Virus record (IMG/VR): IMGVR_UViG_3300009152_000253
Location: 1-20,809 of that record
Strand: one strand, 5' to 3'
Length of the DNA: 20,809 nt
DNA from: a virus
Shown here: positions 11,668 through 19,880 of the stretch, piece by piece
Position numbering within the stretch: the first letter of the stretch is position 1
Layout of the letters: each line of letters starts with the position of its first letter
The notes under the pieces: model-generated
Told to the model about the DNA's origin: nothing
Database searches by the model: none
The model's input: the letters and a program-made list of their open reading frames with translations, nothing else
Made by a program: the position numbers and the translations under genes

Positions 11668-12023
11668 AGCGGGGGTTTAGATTGTCCAGTTAAAGTTGTG
11701 TAAATTAAATTACAACACTCTCTTGCTCTTGGATTTGTCAATGTCTCATCCAAGCATCCATCCTTTGCTAATGCAAGAACTATGTGCATTTGTTGGCGTA
11801 AGCTCAAAAGATATGTTAATTGATCTGTTGCTTCCTCGATTGCATTTTCAACAAGACTAACCGATGGCATCTCCCATAGTTTCGTTCCACCGTGCTCCTC
11901 CACCCCGCGTTTATATTTCTTCTCAATACATTCCACGGCGGCCATTTGAATCGTGGACATATGGAGATCGTGTTTCTTGGTAAAGAGTTTTTCTTTTTTC
12001 TCCACGCTCTCGCTCGATGTCAT
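11664..12023 (-). CDS. MazG-like nucleotide pyrophosphohydrolase fragment-type protein (119 aa)
   Basis: It carries the helical MazG/dUTPase-type signature. KKYKRGVEEHGG (35-46) and LWEMPSVSLVENAIEEATDQ (49-68) hold the ExxE...D pattern (Glu63, Glu64, Asp67), and YLLSLRQQMH is the following helix. MazG-type enzymes hydrolyse (d)NTPs or ppGpp and are common in phages. The motif is shorter than the two-ExxE set of full MazG, so activity is uncertain. It sits between lysis and metallophosphatase genes, overlapping the latter by 4 bases. Its start at 12023 has AGGGG immediately upstream, spacing closer than usual; an internal ATG at residue 22 is an alternative. Confidence 0.6.
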   Translation of the reverse strand: MTSSESVEKKEKLFTKKHDLHMSTIQMAAVECIEKKYKRGVEEHGGTKLWEMPSVSLVENAIEEATDQLTYLLSLRQQMHIVLALAKDGCLDETLTNPRARECCNLIYTTLTGQSKPPL

Positions 12024-12026
12024 CCC

Positions 12027-12533
12027 CTATCTGCTACTCCACGGCCTTTTATTGACTAGGGAAATCTTTTGTTTGTTCACCTCTTGTTTTTGTGGCGTTA
12101 CCAATTCACGCCAACCAGAGATGTTGCTATCTTCTAAATGAGGTTGCTCCCAGTCCAATCCACGCAAGCCGTGTTTCTCTGCAATCTTGCGAGTGATTGA
12201 ATAGCCCTGCTCATCGTCCCAAGAGGCCACTAGATCACCGCTTGGGGTTCGAGCTAGGGGGACATAGTCGATTGCGTGAGAGCCTTTACCAAGGTCAATG
12301 TGGAGCGATTGCGGGGGTATCCCACGAGCGTTTGTAACTTTCGTCCCCGGCTTCGTCCGTCCCTTGGCATATAGTTCTTCTTGTTCTTGAGGGGTGCGGG
12401 AGGAGCAGTAGATTAAAACTGGTATCTTCTTCGACATCAACTCGCCGTACCAAGCCCCCACCCTCTTCCCGAAACTTGGCTCTAGTTTGTCGATGTGTCC
12501 TCGTGATCGCTCAACGGCATCGGCTATCGTCAT
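12027..12533 (-). CDS. Endolysin, M15/VanY-type L-Ala-D-Glu peptidase
   Basis: This 168-residue protein degrades the cell wall at the end of infection. It has the M15 layout: IYCSSRTPQEQEELYAKGRT (41-60), then zinc-binding SLHIDLGKGSHAIDYVPL (His78, with His86 and Asp89), and LDWEQPHLE with His132 near the end of the domain. The first zinc motif has extra residues compared with the usual SxHxxGxAxD, so exact ligands need checking. There is no signal peptide, so export needs a holin. The C-terminal tail (PQKQEVNKQKISLVNKRP) is basic. Its start overlaps the lipoprotein stop as ATGA within the lysis block. Confidence 0.85.
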   Translation of the reverse strand: MTIADAVERSRGHIDKLEPSFGKRVGAWYGELMSKKIPVLIYCSSRTPQEQEELYAKGRTKPGTKVTNARGIPPQSLHIDLGKGSHAIDYVPLARTPSGDLVASWDDEQGYSITRKIAEKHGLRGLDWEQPHLEDSNISGWRELVTPQKQEVNKQKISLVNKRPWSSR

Positions 12534-12808
12534 TTTTCAAGCCTCGACTTGCATCGTTCTGTTTCCTCCATTGATCGAGATAACGCTTTGAGCGTCTGGG
12601 CATACAACTCTCGGTATTCTTGGGGGCTTGCTTTTTGTCGGTCAAGTTTGTCCCATCGCATGATGAAGTCCGAGATCGATTCTTGGTGTGGCGTTTGGCC
12701 AATGTCGTAAGGGCGGGTCGTTACACACCCACAAAGAAAGCTAACGGCGATGAATCCAAGAATCCACTTCTGAATCCCGCAAGCGGCGGTTGTAAGCAAT
12801 CTCATCAT
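12530..12808 (-). CDS. Lipoprotein, spanin-like (92 aa)
   Basis: Residues 16-27 are hydrophobic (ILGFIAVSFLCG) and end in the lipobox L-C-G-C, with Cys28 as the likely lipidated residue; the mature protein would be about 65 residues. The rest is helical and charged (SDFIMRWDKLDRQKAS, EYRELYAQTLKALSRSMEE). In a lysis block just before the endolysin this fits an outer-membrane spanin subunit, but length and sequence do not prove it. The first 68 bases are shared, in another frame, with the 53-residue membrane gene, as in Rz/Rz1-type arrangements. A second in-frame ATG at 12805 is equally possible as the start. Confidence 0.65.
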   Translation of the reverse strand: MMRLLTTAACGIQKWILGFIAVSFLCGCVTTRPYDIGQTPHQESISDFIMRWDKLDRQKASPQEYRELYAQTLKALSRSMEETERCKSRLEK

Positions 12809-12902
12809 CGTCTCGCTCTTGCCTTGTCTTTGCTCTGTTCTTCAACCACCAAGTTAAAATTCCAACCACGCCAGCCAATAAGCCGAGGGTTGCTTCCCAC
12901 AT
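12741..12902 (-). CDS. Small membrane protein overlapping the lipoprotein gene (53 aa)
   Basis: Starts MWEATLGLLAGVVGIL, with one membrane helix (residues 4-20, ATLGLLAGVVGILTWWL). A strongly charged tail follows (KNRAKTRQERDDDEIAYNRR, RDSEVDSWIHRR). The lipoprotein gene starts inside its coding region in a different frame. The N-in helix with a long charged tail suggests an inner-membrane spanin or holin-type protein. It starts three bases after the stop of the 57-residue gene. The function is inferred from position, not homology. Confidence 0.6.
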   Translation of the reverse strand: MWEATLGLLAGVVGILTWWLKNRAKTRQERDDDEIAYNRRLRDSEVDSWIHRR

Positions 12903-12905
12903 CTT

Positions 12906-13079
12906 TTACTTCCGTGAGAGATACTTGGAAATGAAGTCCACAATCTTTTGGAGCGTGGCCTCTGGTTCGTCGCCGGGGAACAAAGAAGCAACTGCGATAG
13001 CCGCCGTCAAGAGTGCGGTCAATGCTCCAAGCCAAGCAAACAAGTCTTGCGTCTGAACAAAGGAGAGGAGTTGGTTCAT
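12906..13079 (-). CDS. Putative holin-like membrane protein (57 aa)
   Basis: Starts MNQLLSFVQTQDLFAWLG. Residues about 18-34 form one membrane helix (GALTALLTAAIAVASLF), then a short acidic loop (PGDEPEA) and an amphipathic basic tail (TLQKIVDFISKYLSRK). Size and layout fit a small class of holins or lysis-associated phage proteins, and it lies first in the lysis block, with a lipoprotein and endolysin downstream. A purine-rich AGGAGAGGAG is placed before the start region (13060-13070 area), but inside the coding strand orientation no SD is strong. No named holin family is recognised. Confidence 0.6.
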   Translation of the reverse strand: MNQLLSFVQTQDLFAWLGALTALLTAAIAVASLFPGDEPEATLQKIVDFISKYLSRK

Positions 13080-13105
13080 GCTAATGGGGGGAGTGTCAAG
13101 AGTGC

Positions 13106-13849
13106 TTATTCTGCAAGTCGATCATTATTGGCGGTAAGTGTTAATGATGTGCTTGCCGAATCTGGGGTAAAATAAGTTCCACCAATTTGTCCCGAAACAA
13201 ATAAATTTGTACTATATTCTGTGTTATTTATTTTAATTATTGCCGCATTTGTTTTTATGACATATTGACCCTGTTGTTGTTTCGTTTCTGCATTAAAACC
13301 AAATTCGGTAGTATCAAAAGCCCCCGCTGTGCCAATTATTATATTAATATAAGGAAAATACTTTTTGTTTTTAATAATAATTCTGTTGCTTAATGTTAAA
13401 AATATAAACAAAAGTGCACTTGAAGATATATAAGTAGCTTGGTTAATAAGTATTCCGTCTGCATAATCCGTACCAGATGCAGAACCAGAAACAGCTTTTT
13501 CTCCATAAAACATTGATAATGGAGTTTGATCTGGGTTGCAGATCATTTGAGACATTTTTTCTGGCCATTTATAAATAGAGCTTTGTGTTGATGTAATAGT
13601 AGAGTTATTAACAGAAACACTCCCAGCCATATTTATAACACGGTGGATGCCAGAATCATCATAAGTAATAGTTTTTGCAGAAGTAAGGCTTGCACTTAAT
13701 TGAAGCGTTTTGGCTTTCCAATAAAGAAACATCACATCTGCAAGACTCATTCCAAATGGGTAATCTGTTCCAGAGCCGGTCGGAATAGTTTCTGTATTTT
13801 TCTCTGGCTGAATACAGAAAGGGAATGGTTGCGGGTATAGAAATGCCAT
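13106..13849 (-). CDS. Virion structural protein, unknown (247 aa)
   Basis: It lies between the repeat-rich tail protein and the lysis block, so a structural or receptor-binding role is likely. The sequence begins MAFLYPQPFPFCIQPEKN and is Ser/Thr/Asn/Tyr-rich (AGSVSVNNSTITSTQSSIY), typical of beta-rich surface proteins. A hydrophobic stretch SSSALLFIFLTLSNRIIIKN looks membrane-like but is probably buried beta structure. The C-terminus ends ASTSLTLTANNDRLAE. It is more A/T-rich than the genes on both sides, which suggests separate acquisition. No family recognised. Confidence 0.6.
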   Translation of the reverse strand: MAFLYPQPFPFCIQPEKNTETIPTGSGTDYPFGMSLADVMFLYWKAKTLQLSASLTSAKTITYDDSGIHRVINMAGSVSVNNSTITSTQSSIYKWPEKMSQMICNPDQTPLSMFYGEKAVSGSASGTDYADGILINQATYISSSALLFIFLTLSNRIIIKNKKYFPYINIIIGTAGAFDTTEFGFNAETKQQQGQYVIKTNAAIIKINNTEYSTNLFVSGQIGGTYFTPDSASTSLTLTANNDRLAE

Positions 13850-13880
13850 ATAGGATTTCTTTAGGGCATTAGCCCACGAA

Positions 13881-16800
13881 TTATTCTAAAACTCGCTTGG
13901 CCAAGCTAACTGTGGCTTGTGCCACAACTTGTTCATTTGTTCCGTCTGTTTCAAAAACTTCTAACAGAATATCTTTTTGAGTGGATGTGGATAAAATGGC
14001 ATTAGCAGAGGCCACGGTAATGTTTAGATCGCCCTCAACTTGGGAAAGTTGCAGAGCCGTTGGAAGCGGTATTTGTGGGGCATCAAAAACAATCGTTGGC
14101 GTGTCTGAATATCCGTAGCCTTTGTTCGATACCAAGATGCTCTTTACAATTCCCCCGCATATTGTCGGCGTATTCAAAACCAAATCAGTACCAGTGCCGT
14201 CATTAACTTTGATTCCAATGGATTCGTTTTTATAGTAAGAGCCGCCGCAAGTTATCGTGATTGAGTTGATAATGTTTCCAAATGGAGTGGCCACGGAAAC
14301 AATAGGAGCAGTTGTGTATCCGTAGCCTTGTTCCGTAACAATAAATGTTCCCCTAGTTGAGTCCTTTTGAAAAGCTACTTTTGGAGTCTTTCCGCCAGAA
14401 GGGGCGGCCTGAATGTTGCAATCATAAGTCCCATTGGCGTAACCCTGCCCTTGGGTTGTGGTTTGAATAAAGTTTATCACTCCTTGTGGCTGGTCTGGTG
14501 AAGGAGCAGTAACAGCGGGAGATGAGGAATAACCAAACCCGCCATCAACAATTTGAACGACATATCCATTTTGTGTGTTGGTTAATGTTAGAGAACAATT
14601 ACCTCCAGTTGCGGGACTTGAATCTGTTTGTAGCAAATACGTCTTGTCGATTTGGTAGCCTTGTGGCTTGTTCGTTACTATTGCTCTCTCAACAATACCA
14701 GTTCGTAAATTAGGGGCTGGTGCAGTTACAATCGGGGCAGAGGTATACCCAGCCCCACCATCAAAAATAACAGCCCTTCCAACCCCATTCTCAATAATAA
14801 GTTTTATGTTTGCCGCAGTTCCTACGCTTGGGGATTGAATGGTGCAATCATATTGCCCATCACCATAGGCTTGTGGAATATTTGTTAGCCTTGCAGTGGT
14901 TACAATTCCACCAGTTGCTACAGGAAGGCTTGAAATAATTGCAGACGGAGGTTCGTAATAACCAAAACCGCCATCTCCAATTAAATATTGAGTTCCAAAC
15001 CTTCCGGGTCGAGTTACTACTGTTGCTGGATAAGACAATAGAGTATTTAATAAAACCCCATAAGTTACAGAAACAGTAACCGCAGTGGCACTTTCAATCA
15101 ATACTTGTTGTGGAATAACTGAATAAAGCTCTTGAAGTTCTAGTCTGGTATTAGGTGTAAAGCTAGTGTAAGAATAATTTTCTCCATAATCAGCTATTTC
15201 AATAGACGGCTCATAAATCCCGCCTCCCCTATTTACTAAATAATTATCATAATATACATTATAATCTGGGTTTATTGCCGAAGTTGATATCTTAAAAAGT
15301 GCTGGCTTACCATAATATGACGTAACAACAGCTCCATACATAACATCAGAAAAACTTTGTTCAGGTGCTCCGGGGTATCCCTCAAGAAGTCTCCACGGAC
15401 GCTCGTATGTCACATTACCAAAAGAATCAACTTTTTCTTTGTTTGTTATGTAAGAAAACACTGTATTATTGTTAGGGTTTCTAACCTCATAAAATGGGGG
15501 AATTGTTTCTGGAGTTGTCGGATTTGGATTAACTACGACTCCGGGTTTATTTAAGAAATCATACAGACCTCTAGCATTTGAGTCGCTCTGCACACCCCAC
15601 ACACCCGAAAAACCAGCAATAAAGGAGTTTCTTCCATATCCGGGGCGAGAGTATCTTACTGTATTACTAATCCAATCATATTTAACTGCAAGGCCACCAT
15701 TTCTAATGTATGCTTGACCAGAAAAATCCGCTATAATTCTGAAAGGAGCAGAGGGATCAGAAGCAGTTACAACGGTAGAAAATTTTGAGGTAGAAACAAG
15801 GGCGGCGTCGTGGGTTACGGTTGGCGTGGACGTGTATCCATACCCACCAGAAGCTAAAGTAAGCTCCCAGATATTCTCTCTAACAGAGCTAATAAAAGCA
15901 GAGGGAGCCGATAGAAGTGCTGTTGTTGTTGTTCCGTTGGGAGGAGAAAAATTTACTGGAACAATAGGGGTGCTAACGGATGTGGTCGCATAAGCCCATA
16001 AAAATCTTTGTTTATTTTTTGCAACATATCCTAATTTATTTGTTACAAAAAGTTCATCAACTTGTTTTTCTGGTGTAAATAATGAAGCGGTTGGTGCAGA
16101 GGCATATCCAGACCCGCCAGACGTAAGATCGACAGATGTAATAATTCCGCCAGAAGCAACCGCATTGGCTGTTGCTGTAACCGTTCCAGCCGTTGCTCCA
16201 CCGCCAGAAAAGGTTAAGGCAAAAGTTCCGTTTGGATAACCCAAACCTCTGTTTGTAATTCCGATTGTTGCAACAGAACCAGACAAAAAGGATGTGGTAA
16301 ATTGTGCGGGTGCTACACTTGATAGCCCGGCTGTGATCACCAATACTACTGGGCGAGGGTCTCCGAATGGACTCAAATCAGGCTTACCGCTATTGTATCT
16401 GTCGCTTTTGACTGTGCGTGCATATCGTCGTGGGTCAGAAAAATAGTAACCAAGGATACTTGCTGGAGCAGTTTTAGGTTGAGAACTGAATGTAGAAACA
16501 AAAGAAGTGGAGGCAGAAATTCCGATAGTAATAGTTGCCGTAACTGCTGTGACTTGTGAAACATCTGCCCTAATAACTGCCGTAACTGCCGTGTAGTTTG
16601 AAAGCAGGGCAATCCCAGTGGCTTGTGTCGCACCAGCAGTAACAACTTGTGCCAATGCAGTAAATGCAACTGGTGGGGTTATTGAAACATCTATGCCATC
16701 GGCTAGTTTTGCAGAAGGTGTCCCAAGTCTAAATTTATATCTTGCGTCTGTGGATGGGGTGACAAGAGAGATTTTATTGTTTGCAATTTTTCTTACCGAA

Positions 16801-16916
16801 AGCCTTACTCTTTTTTGTTCATCGGAATAAAATGTTGGCTTATTGGTTGGGATTGTGCTATCACCATCCAAGAATCTCCCGCTAGATACATCCAAAAATA
16901 GCTCTTGAGCGTTCAC
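13881..16916 (-). CDS. Large repeat-containing tail/virion protein (1011 aa)
   Basis: This is the largest gene in the window and is likely a tail fibre, spike or baseplate-type structural protein. The N-terminal part (MNAQELFLDVSSGRFLDGDS onward) precedes many 'GGxGYxSxPxV' elements: GGSGYASAPTASLF (about residue 268), GGYGYTSTPTVTHD (about 357), GGFGYYEPPSAIIS (about 650), GGAGYTSAPIVTAP, GGFGYSSSPAVTAP, QGYGYTTAPIVSVA and KGYGYSDTPTIVFD, the last four spaced about 70 residues apart. Similar YTSxPxV repeats are common in phage structural proteins. A Tyr/Asn-rich middle (about 400-600) lacks them. The start is a GTG at 16916, with AAGGGG upstream. The ligand or role is unproven. Confidence 0.75.
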   Translation of the reverse strand: MNAQELFLDVSSGRFLDGDSTIPTNKPTFYSDEQKRVRLSVRKIANNKISLVTPSTDARYKFRLGTPSAKLADGIDVSITPPVAFTALAQVVTAGATQATGIALLSNYTAVTAVIRADVSQVTAVTATITIGISASTSFVSTFSSQPKTAPASILGYYFSDPRRYARTVKSDRYNSGKPDLSPFGDPRPVVLVITAGLSSVAPAQFTTSFLSGSVATIGITNRGLGYPNGTFALTFSGGGATAGTVTATANAVASGGIITSVDLTSGGSGYASAPTASLFTPEKQVDELFVTNKLGYVAKNKQRFLWAYATTSVSTPIVPVNFSPPNGTTTTALLSAPSAFISSVRENIWELTLASGGYGYTSTPTVTHDAALVSTSKFSTVVTASDPSAPFRIIADFSGQAYIRNGGLAVKYDWISNTVRYSRPGYGRNSFIAGFSGVWGVQSDSNARGLYDFLNKPGVVVNPNPTTPETIPPFYEVRNPNNNTVFSYITNKEKVDSFGNVTYERPWRLLEGYPGAPEQSFSDVMYGAVVTSYYGKPALFKISTSAINPDYNVYYDNYLVNRGGGIYEPSIEIADYGENYSYTSFTPNTRLELQELYSVIPQQVLIESATAVTVSVTYGVLLNTLLSYPATVVTRPGRFGTQYLIGDGGFGYYEPPSAIISSLPVATGGIVTTARLTNIPQAYGDGQYDCTIQSPSVGTAANIKLIIENGVGRAVIFDGGAGYTSAPIVTAPAPNLRTGIVERAIVTNKPQGYQIDKTYLLQTDSSPATGGNCSLTLTNTQNGYVVQIVDGGFGYSSSPAVTAPSPDQPQGVINFIQTTTQGQGYANGTYDCNIQAAPSGGKTPKVAFQKDSTRGTFIVTEQGYGYTTAPIVSVATPFGNIINSITITCGGSYYKNESIGIKVNDGTGTDLVLNTPTICGGIVKSILVSNKGYGYSDTPTIVFDAPQIPLPTALQLSQVEGDLNITVASANAILSTSTQKDILLEVFETDGTNEQVVAQATVSLAKRVLE
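14080..14765 (-). repeat. Coding repeats of about 70 residues in the tail protein
   Basis: Four units spaced about 210 bases apart encode a strand pair with GxGYxSxPxV, alternating with a 'QGYxxGTYDCxIQ' strand. The nucleotide copies have diverged, so this is old protein duplication rather than a fresh tandem array. Confidence 0.65.
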
Positions 16917-16937
16917 TTTAGTCTATCCCCTTGTCAA

Positions 16938-17213
16938 TTACTTGCCCAGAACTGTGATTGTGGCTGGTGTTCCGTTGGAACAGACCGTAAGAGTTATCTC
17001 TCGATAGCCACCGCCACCAGCCCCAACATTTACCCCAGCCGTTGCAGAAATAACATAACTGCCATCAGTAACCTTAATAATGATATTGTCGCCAGCTATG
17101 GGCGTGCGTTGCTTAACTGCCGCCTCCATATCGTGCAGATAGGTTTTAGTAATAATTCCATTATCAGCCAACACTGGCACTTTAACAAAGGATGTCCCAG
17201 TTCCGCTTCTCAT
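16938..17213 (-). CDS. Small virion protein (91 aa)
   Basis: Starts MRSGTGTSFVKVPVLADNGI. A strand-rich pattern follows (KQRTPIAGDNIIIKVTDGSY, AGVNVGAGGGGYREITLTVC). It is between two tail-type genes and overlaps the upstream gene by ATGA. The glycine-rich turn GAGGGGY is odd. It is probably a tail tip or baseplate component; no family recognised. Confidence 0.6.
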   Translation of the reverse strand: MRSGTGTSFVKVPVLADNGIITKTYLHDMEAAVKQRTPIAGDNIIIKVTDGSYVISATAGVNVGAGGGGYREITLTVCSNGTPATITVLGK

Positions 17214-17872
17214 AATGCACTTTGCATTTGTCCTTTTGTGGCCGAAGCTCGCACCCTAAATAACCCGCCGGCCTTCTCCACAGAAGAACCGACAACATTA
17301 ATAATGTTTTCGTCGATTGCAAAACCATAAACAGGATATTGAACTGTGCCAACTGGTGCTAATGTGGCTGGCTTATTTCGAATAATTTGCACCTTCAAAT
17401 TAGACACAAATGCTTTCGCCTTGTTCTGCACGTCTGTAACATCTTCGCCCTGACTATTGGTTGTAATTGTTGCCGTAGGGGATAGCCATTCGCAAATGTA
17501 ATTGATGGCAATATCTTGAGCTGGGGTTTGCACAAATCCACTCACAATCTCTTTTTGATACTGGTAGCTTGTTTCGAGTATATAAAGGGAATTATCACCA
17601 GTCCCGCCTTCTGCTGATACTTCTAGCCTATAAAGTCCAGTGCTAGTATCTCCCGCTATGTGGCTCATATTTCTGCGAACAACGCGGAAGTTTCCGGGCG
17701 GTTGGTCTGGCACTCCATTTACAACTTGATCCAAGGAAAAGTTTGAGTTTAACGCTGAAAACAAGCCAACAATAGAAAATTGAAAAGTTGAAATCCCATC
17801 ACGTCCATTATCCGTTATAATGTCTGGCTCGTAATCAAATGAAGTAATATTGGAGATGATTGTGGCTGACAT
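17210..17872 (-). CDS. Tail-associated structural protein (220 aa)
   Basis: Starts MSATIISNITSFDYEPDI. It is beta-rich, with few Cys and Lys, plus QVVNGVPDQPPGNFRVVRRN, GLYRLEVSAEGG and YILETSYQYQKEIVSG. Following the tape-measure-like gene, it is likely part of the tail tip or baseplate (context inference). It ends SATKGQMQSAL at a 4-base overlap with the 91-residue gene. A 9-base gap separates it from the tape-measure gene. I do not recognise a named family. Confidence 0.62.
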   Translation of the reverse strand: MSATIISNITSFDYEPDIITDNGRDGISTFQFSIVGLFSALNSNFSLDQVVNGVPDQPPGNFRVVRRNMSHIAGDTSTGLYRLEVSAEGGTGDNSLYILETSYQYQKEIVSGFVQTPAQDIAINYICEWLSPTATITTNSQGEDVTDVQNKAKAFVSNLKVQIIRNKPATLAPVGTVQYPVYGFAIDENIINVVGSSVEKAGGLFRVRASATKGQMQSAL

Positions 17873-17881
17873 ATTTTATCC

Positions 17882-19174
17882 TTATTGTGCGACGGCGGCT
17901 GGCAGTTTCTTTGTTAATTCTTGAATGGCTTTTAGCAGTTGTCCTTGCAAATCCATCCCTCCCCTATCCCCAGCCTTTTCTGCGGCTATTTGTTCGGCTG
18001 GTTTCCCAGTCTGACCGCTTATAAGTTTTTCAGCAAGGCTGGGAGTTTGCCCTGCGACTTGTTGTGTGGCGACCCTATTCATTACATCTTGCTTGGTAAG
18101 TGGCGGCAATCCTTGAGCTTTTCTTTGCACGTTTTCGGCGTTCTTAATGTCCTCAAATACCTTCTCTTGTGTTCTAAAATCTTCTGCCGTAGTCGATCTT
18201 GCCCTTGCCTTTTGTGCTGTTTCTAGGGTTTGTCGTCCAGCCCTGCTTGCTCCTAGCAATCCACCTCCTGCTTGCTGTGCTTGTTTGAAGCTCTTGGCCT
18301 CTTGATCTTTTTGGGCTTTTACAATGTTATATTCTAGCTGTGCTTTCTTCACCCTATTATCAGCGAGCATATCCAAGGTCTTGTCGATTGCTTCTTGGTT
18401 TTTCTTTGCCCCGGTAATTGCTTCCAACTCTTTTAGCTGGTTTTGAAGTGCAATCGTTGTTGTGTCTAGCGTCCTCAACTCCTCTTCGGCAAGAAGAACA
18501 TTCTCATCCAATGCATCGCCTTTAAGTGTTGCCAACTTAACATCAATCTTGTTGATAGCTGATATTCTTTCGAGTGCTTTAATGGAGTTTTCTGTTCCTT
18601 TTAGAATATCCCTTTCCTTGATACGAGCCTTAACAATTTCTTCTTGAATAATTAAATTGTTCTGTGCGTCTTGAAGTGCTTGCTCTGTTCCGCTAACTCC
18701 AAGATCGAGTCCAGTTAGTTTTTCGAGTCCTTTTACAACTCCTCCCAATCTTCCAAAAAGAGTGATTTTATTACGCAAAGACTCAATCGTGTCCTCTGTC
18801 TTTTCTAGTCCTTGTTGGGCTTGTTCAACCGATGTGCTTTTGAATGATGTTTCAAATGCTCCCGCTAGGGCTTTTTGTGATTCGTAATAATCCGTTGAGG
18901 CTTGTTTGATGGTTTCGCCAAACTTATTGATTGAGCCAAGAATGGCCGCCCCAAACAAACCGCCAGCCCCCAGCCTAGACAAAGCCCCAAGGGATGTCCC
19001 AGCTCGACCAGCGTTAAGGCCAAGGGATAGAAGGCTTTTGCCTAGTCGTTCTGTGCTTCCACCAGCCCTCTTAAAAGTCTCTGATGTGCGTGTGGCTTCT
19101 CTCTGAATCTCTTTTAACGCAATCGTCCCCTTGCGTCCGTCAATCACTACCTCCCCTTCTAACTTAAAGGCCAT
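17882..19174 (-). CDS. Tape-measure-like tail protein (430 aa)
   Basis: It is almost all helical. The start MAFKLEGEVVIDGRKGTI and the segment TSETFKRAGGSTERLGKSLL resemble tape-measure N-termini. A hydrophobic Gly/Ala stretch follows (LSRLGAGGLFGAAILGSINK), then long coiled coil (GLEKTEDTIESLRNKITLFG, AEEELRTLDTTTIALQNQLK, KAQLEYNIVKAQKDQEAK). The C-terminus is helical (LLKAIQELTKKLPAAVAQ). Tape-measure proteins set siphovirus/myovirus tail length; 430 residues would imply a short tail or one of two parts. Placement among tail genes supports this. The phage may also be podovirus-like, in which case it may be an internal or ejection protein. Confidence 0.62.
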   Translation of the reverse strand: MAFKLEGEVVIDGRKGTIALKEIQREATRTSETFKRAGGSTERLGKSLLSLGLNAGRAGTSLGALSRLGAGGLFGAAILGSINKFGETIKQASTDYYESQKALAGAFETSFKSTSVEQAQQGLEKTEDTIESLRNKITLFGRLGGVVKGLEKLTGLDLGVSGTEQALQDAQNNLIIQEEIVKARIKERDILKGTENSIKALERISAINKIDVKLATLKGDALDENVLLAEEELRTLDTTTIALQNQLKELEAITGAKKNQEAIDKTLDMLADNRVKKAQLEYNIVKAQKDQEAKSFKQAQQAGGGLLGASRAGRQTLETAQKARARSTTAEDFRTQEKVFEDIKNAENVQRKAQGLPPLTKQDVMNRVATQQVAGQTPSLAEKLISGQTGKPAEQIAAEKAGDRGGMDLQGQLLKAIQELTKKLPAAVAQ

Positions 19175-19175
19175 A

Positions 19176-19877
19176 TTATCTCTTGAGCTTGTTAAGCCTC
19201 TCTTGCTCCTTGCGTTCTATATATGTTTTCATATCTTGTTCTTCCAGTCGGAAGGCAAGCCGAAGGGGGGCAACTCCAATCTTATCAACAGCATTGGCCG
19301 TGTTTGCAAATATGGTCTTAATAAAGTCCCCCGCCCTTTGTGCTGGAACGGCATATCCCTTTCCAGCAGAAGTTTTTGGGGATGGTTCTTTCTTGATATC
19401 AGTTTTTGTATTTCTTACCCCTTGCTGTTTATACCTATTCAATGCGGGCAACCAGCCAGCAACAATATAACCACAAGAACGCCTAACAGATTTTACAAAA
19501 CCATCATACCTTTGTCCCATTTCTTTGCCACCCAATCCTCCGCCCCTCAATTTCGGAGGCAGACTTTGTGGCCTATTCTTTCTCCTCCAATTAAATATCT
19601 TAAACCCTGCCGGTGTTCCTTTGTAGAAGTCCCGATTTCTTTTGGCCTTTGTCTCCCTGCCAGCACCACCCTTTAGCCTTCTGACTTGTTGGATTGCACC
19701 AAGCTCCCTAACCACTCTTTCTGGGCTTGTTCTTTTTGTGTATTGCATCGCCTTCATAATAATGTTGGCGGCTCGCCTATTAACTTCTGTTAGAAAATCA
19801 ACATTACGCAACTCAATATACTTATCGATGGTTCTATTAAAATCCTTGGTATCTAGCTTAAAGTATGTAAGCCCCAT
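19176..19877 (-). CDS. Basic tail/connector-type protein (233 aa)
   Basis: Starts MGLTYFKLDTKDFNRTIDKY. The N-terminal helix pattern (DFNRTIDKYIELRN, NRRAANIIMKAMQYTKR) recalls HK97 gp10-like tail completion/connector proteins, and it is very basic (RRLKGGAGRETKAKRNRDF, NWRRKNRPQSLPPKLRG). A conserved-looking segment KSVRRSCGYIVAGWLPALNR follows, and the end is a long charged helix (RLEEQDMKTYIERKEQERL). It lies upstream of the tape-measure-like gene with one base between them. The gp10-like call is weak; tail or connector is supported by context. Confidence 0.55.
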   Translation of the reverse strand: MGLTYFKLDTKDFNRTIDKYIELRNVDFLTEVNRRAANIIMKAMQYTKRTSPERVVRELGAIQQVRRLKGGAGRETKAKRNRDFYKGTPAGFKIFNWRRKNRPQSLPPKLRGGGLGGKEMGQRYDGFVKSVRRSCGYIVAGWLPALNRYKQQGVRNTKTDIKKEPSPKTSAGKGYAVPAQRAGDFIKTIFANTANAVDKIGVAPLRLAFRLEEQDMKTYIERKEQERLNKLKR

Positions 19878-19880
19878 AAC

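Noticed and set aside
12805-13035. 76-codon minus-strand frame over the lysis block
   Set aside because: It cuts across the 57- and 53-residue membrane genes, which have better starts and helices. It carries no signal or family.
13864-13875. Small hairpin GGGC-ATTA-GCCC before the 247-residue gene
   Set aside because: Only a 4-bp stem with no T-run; not a convincing terminator.
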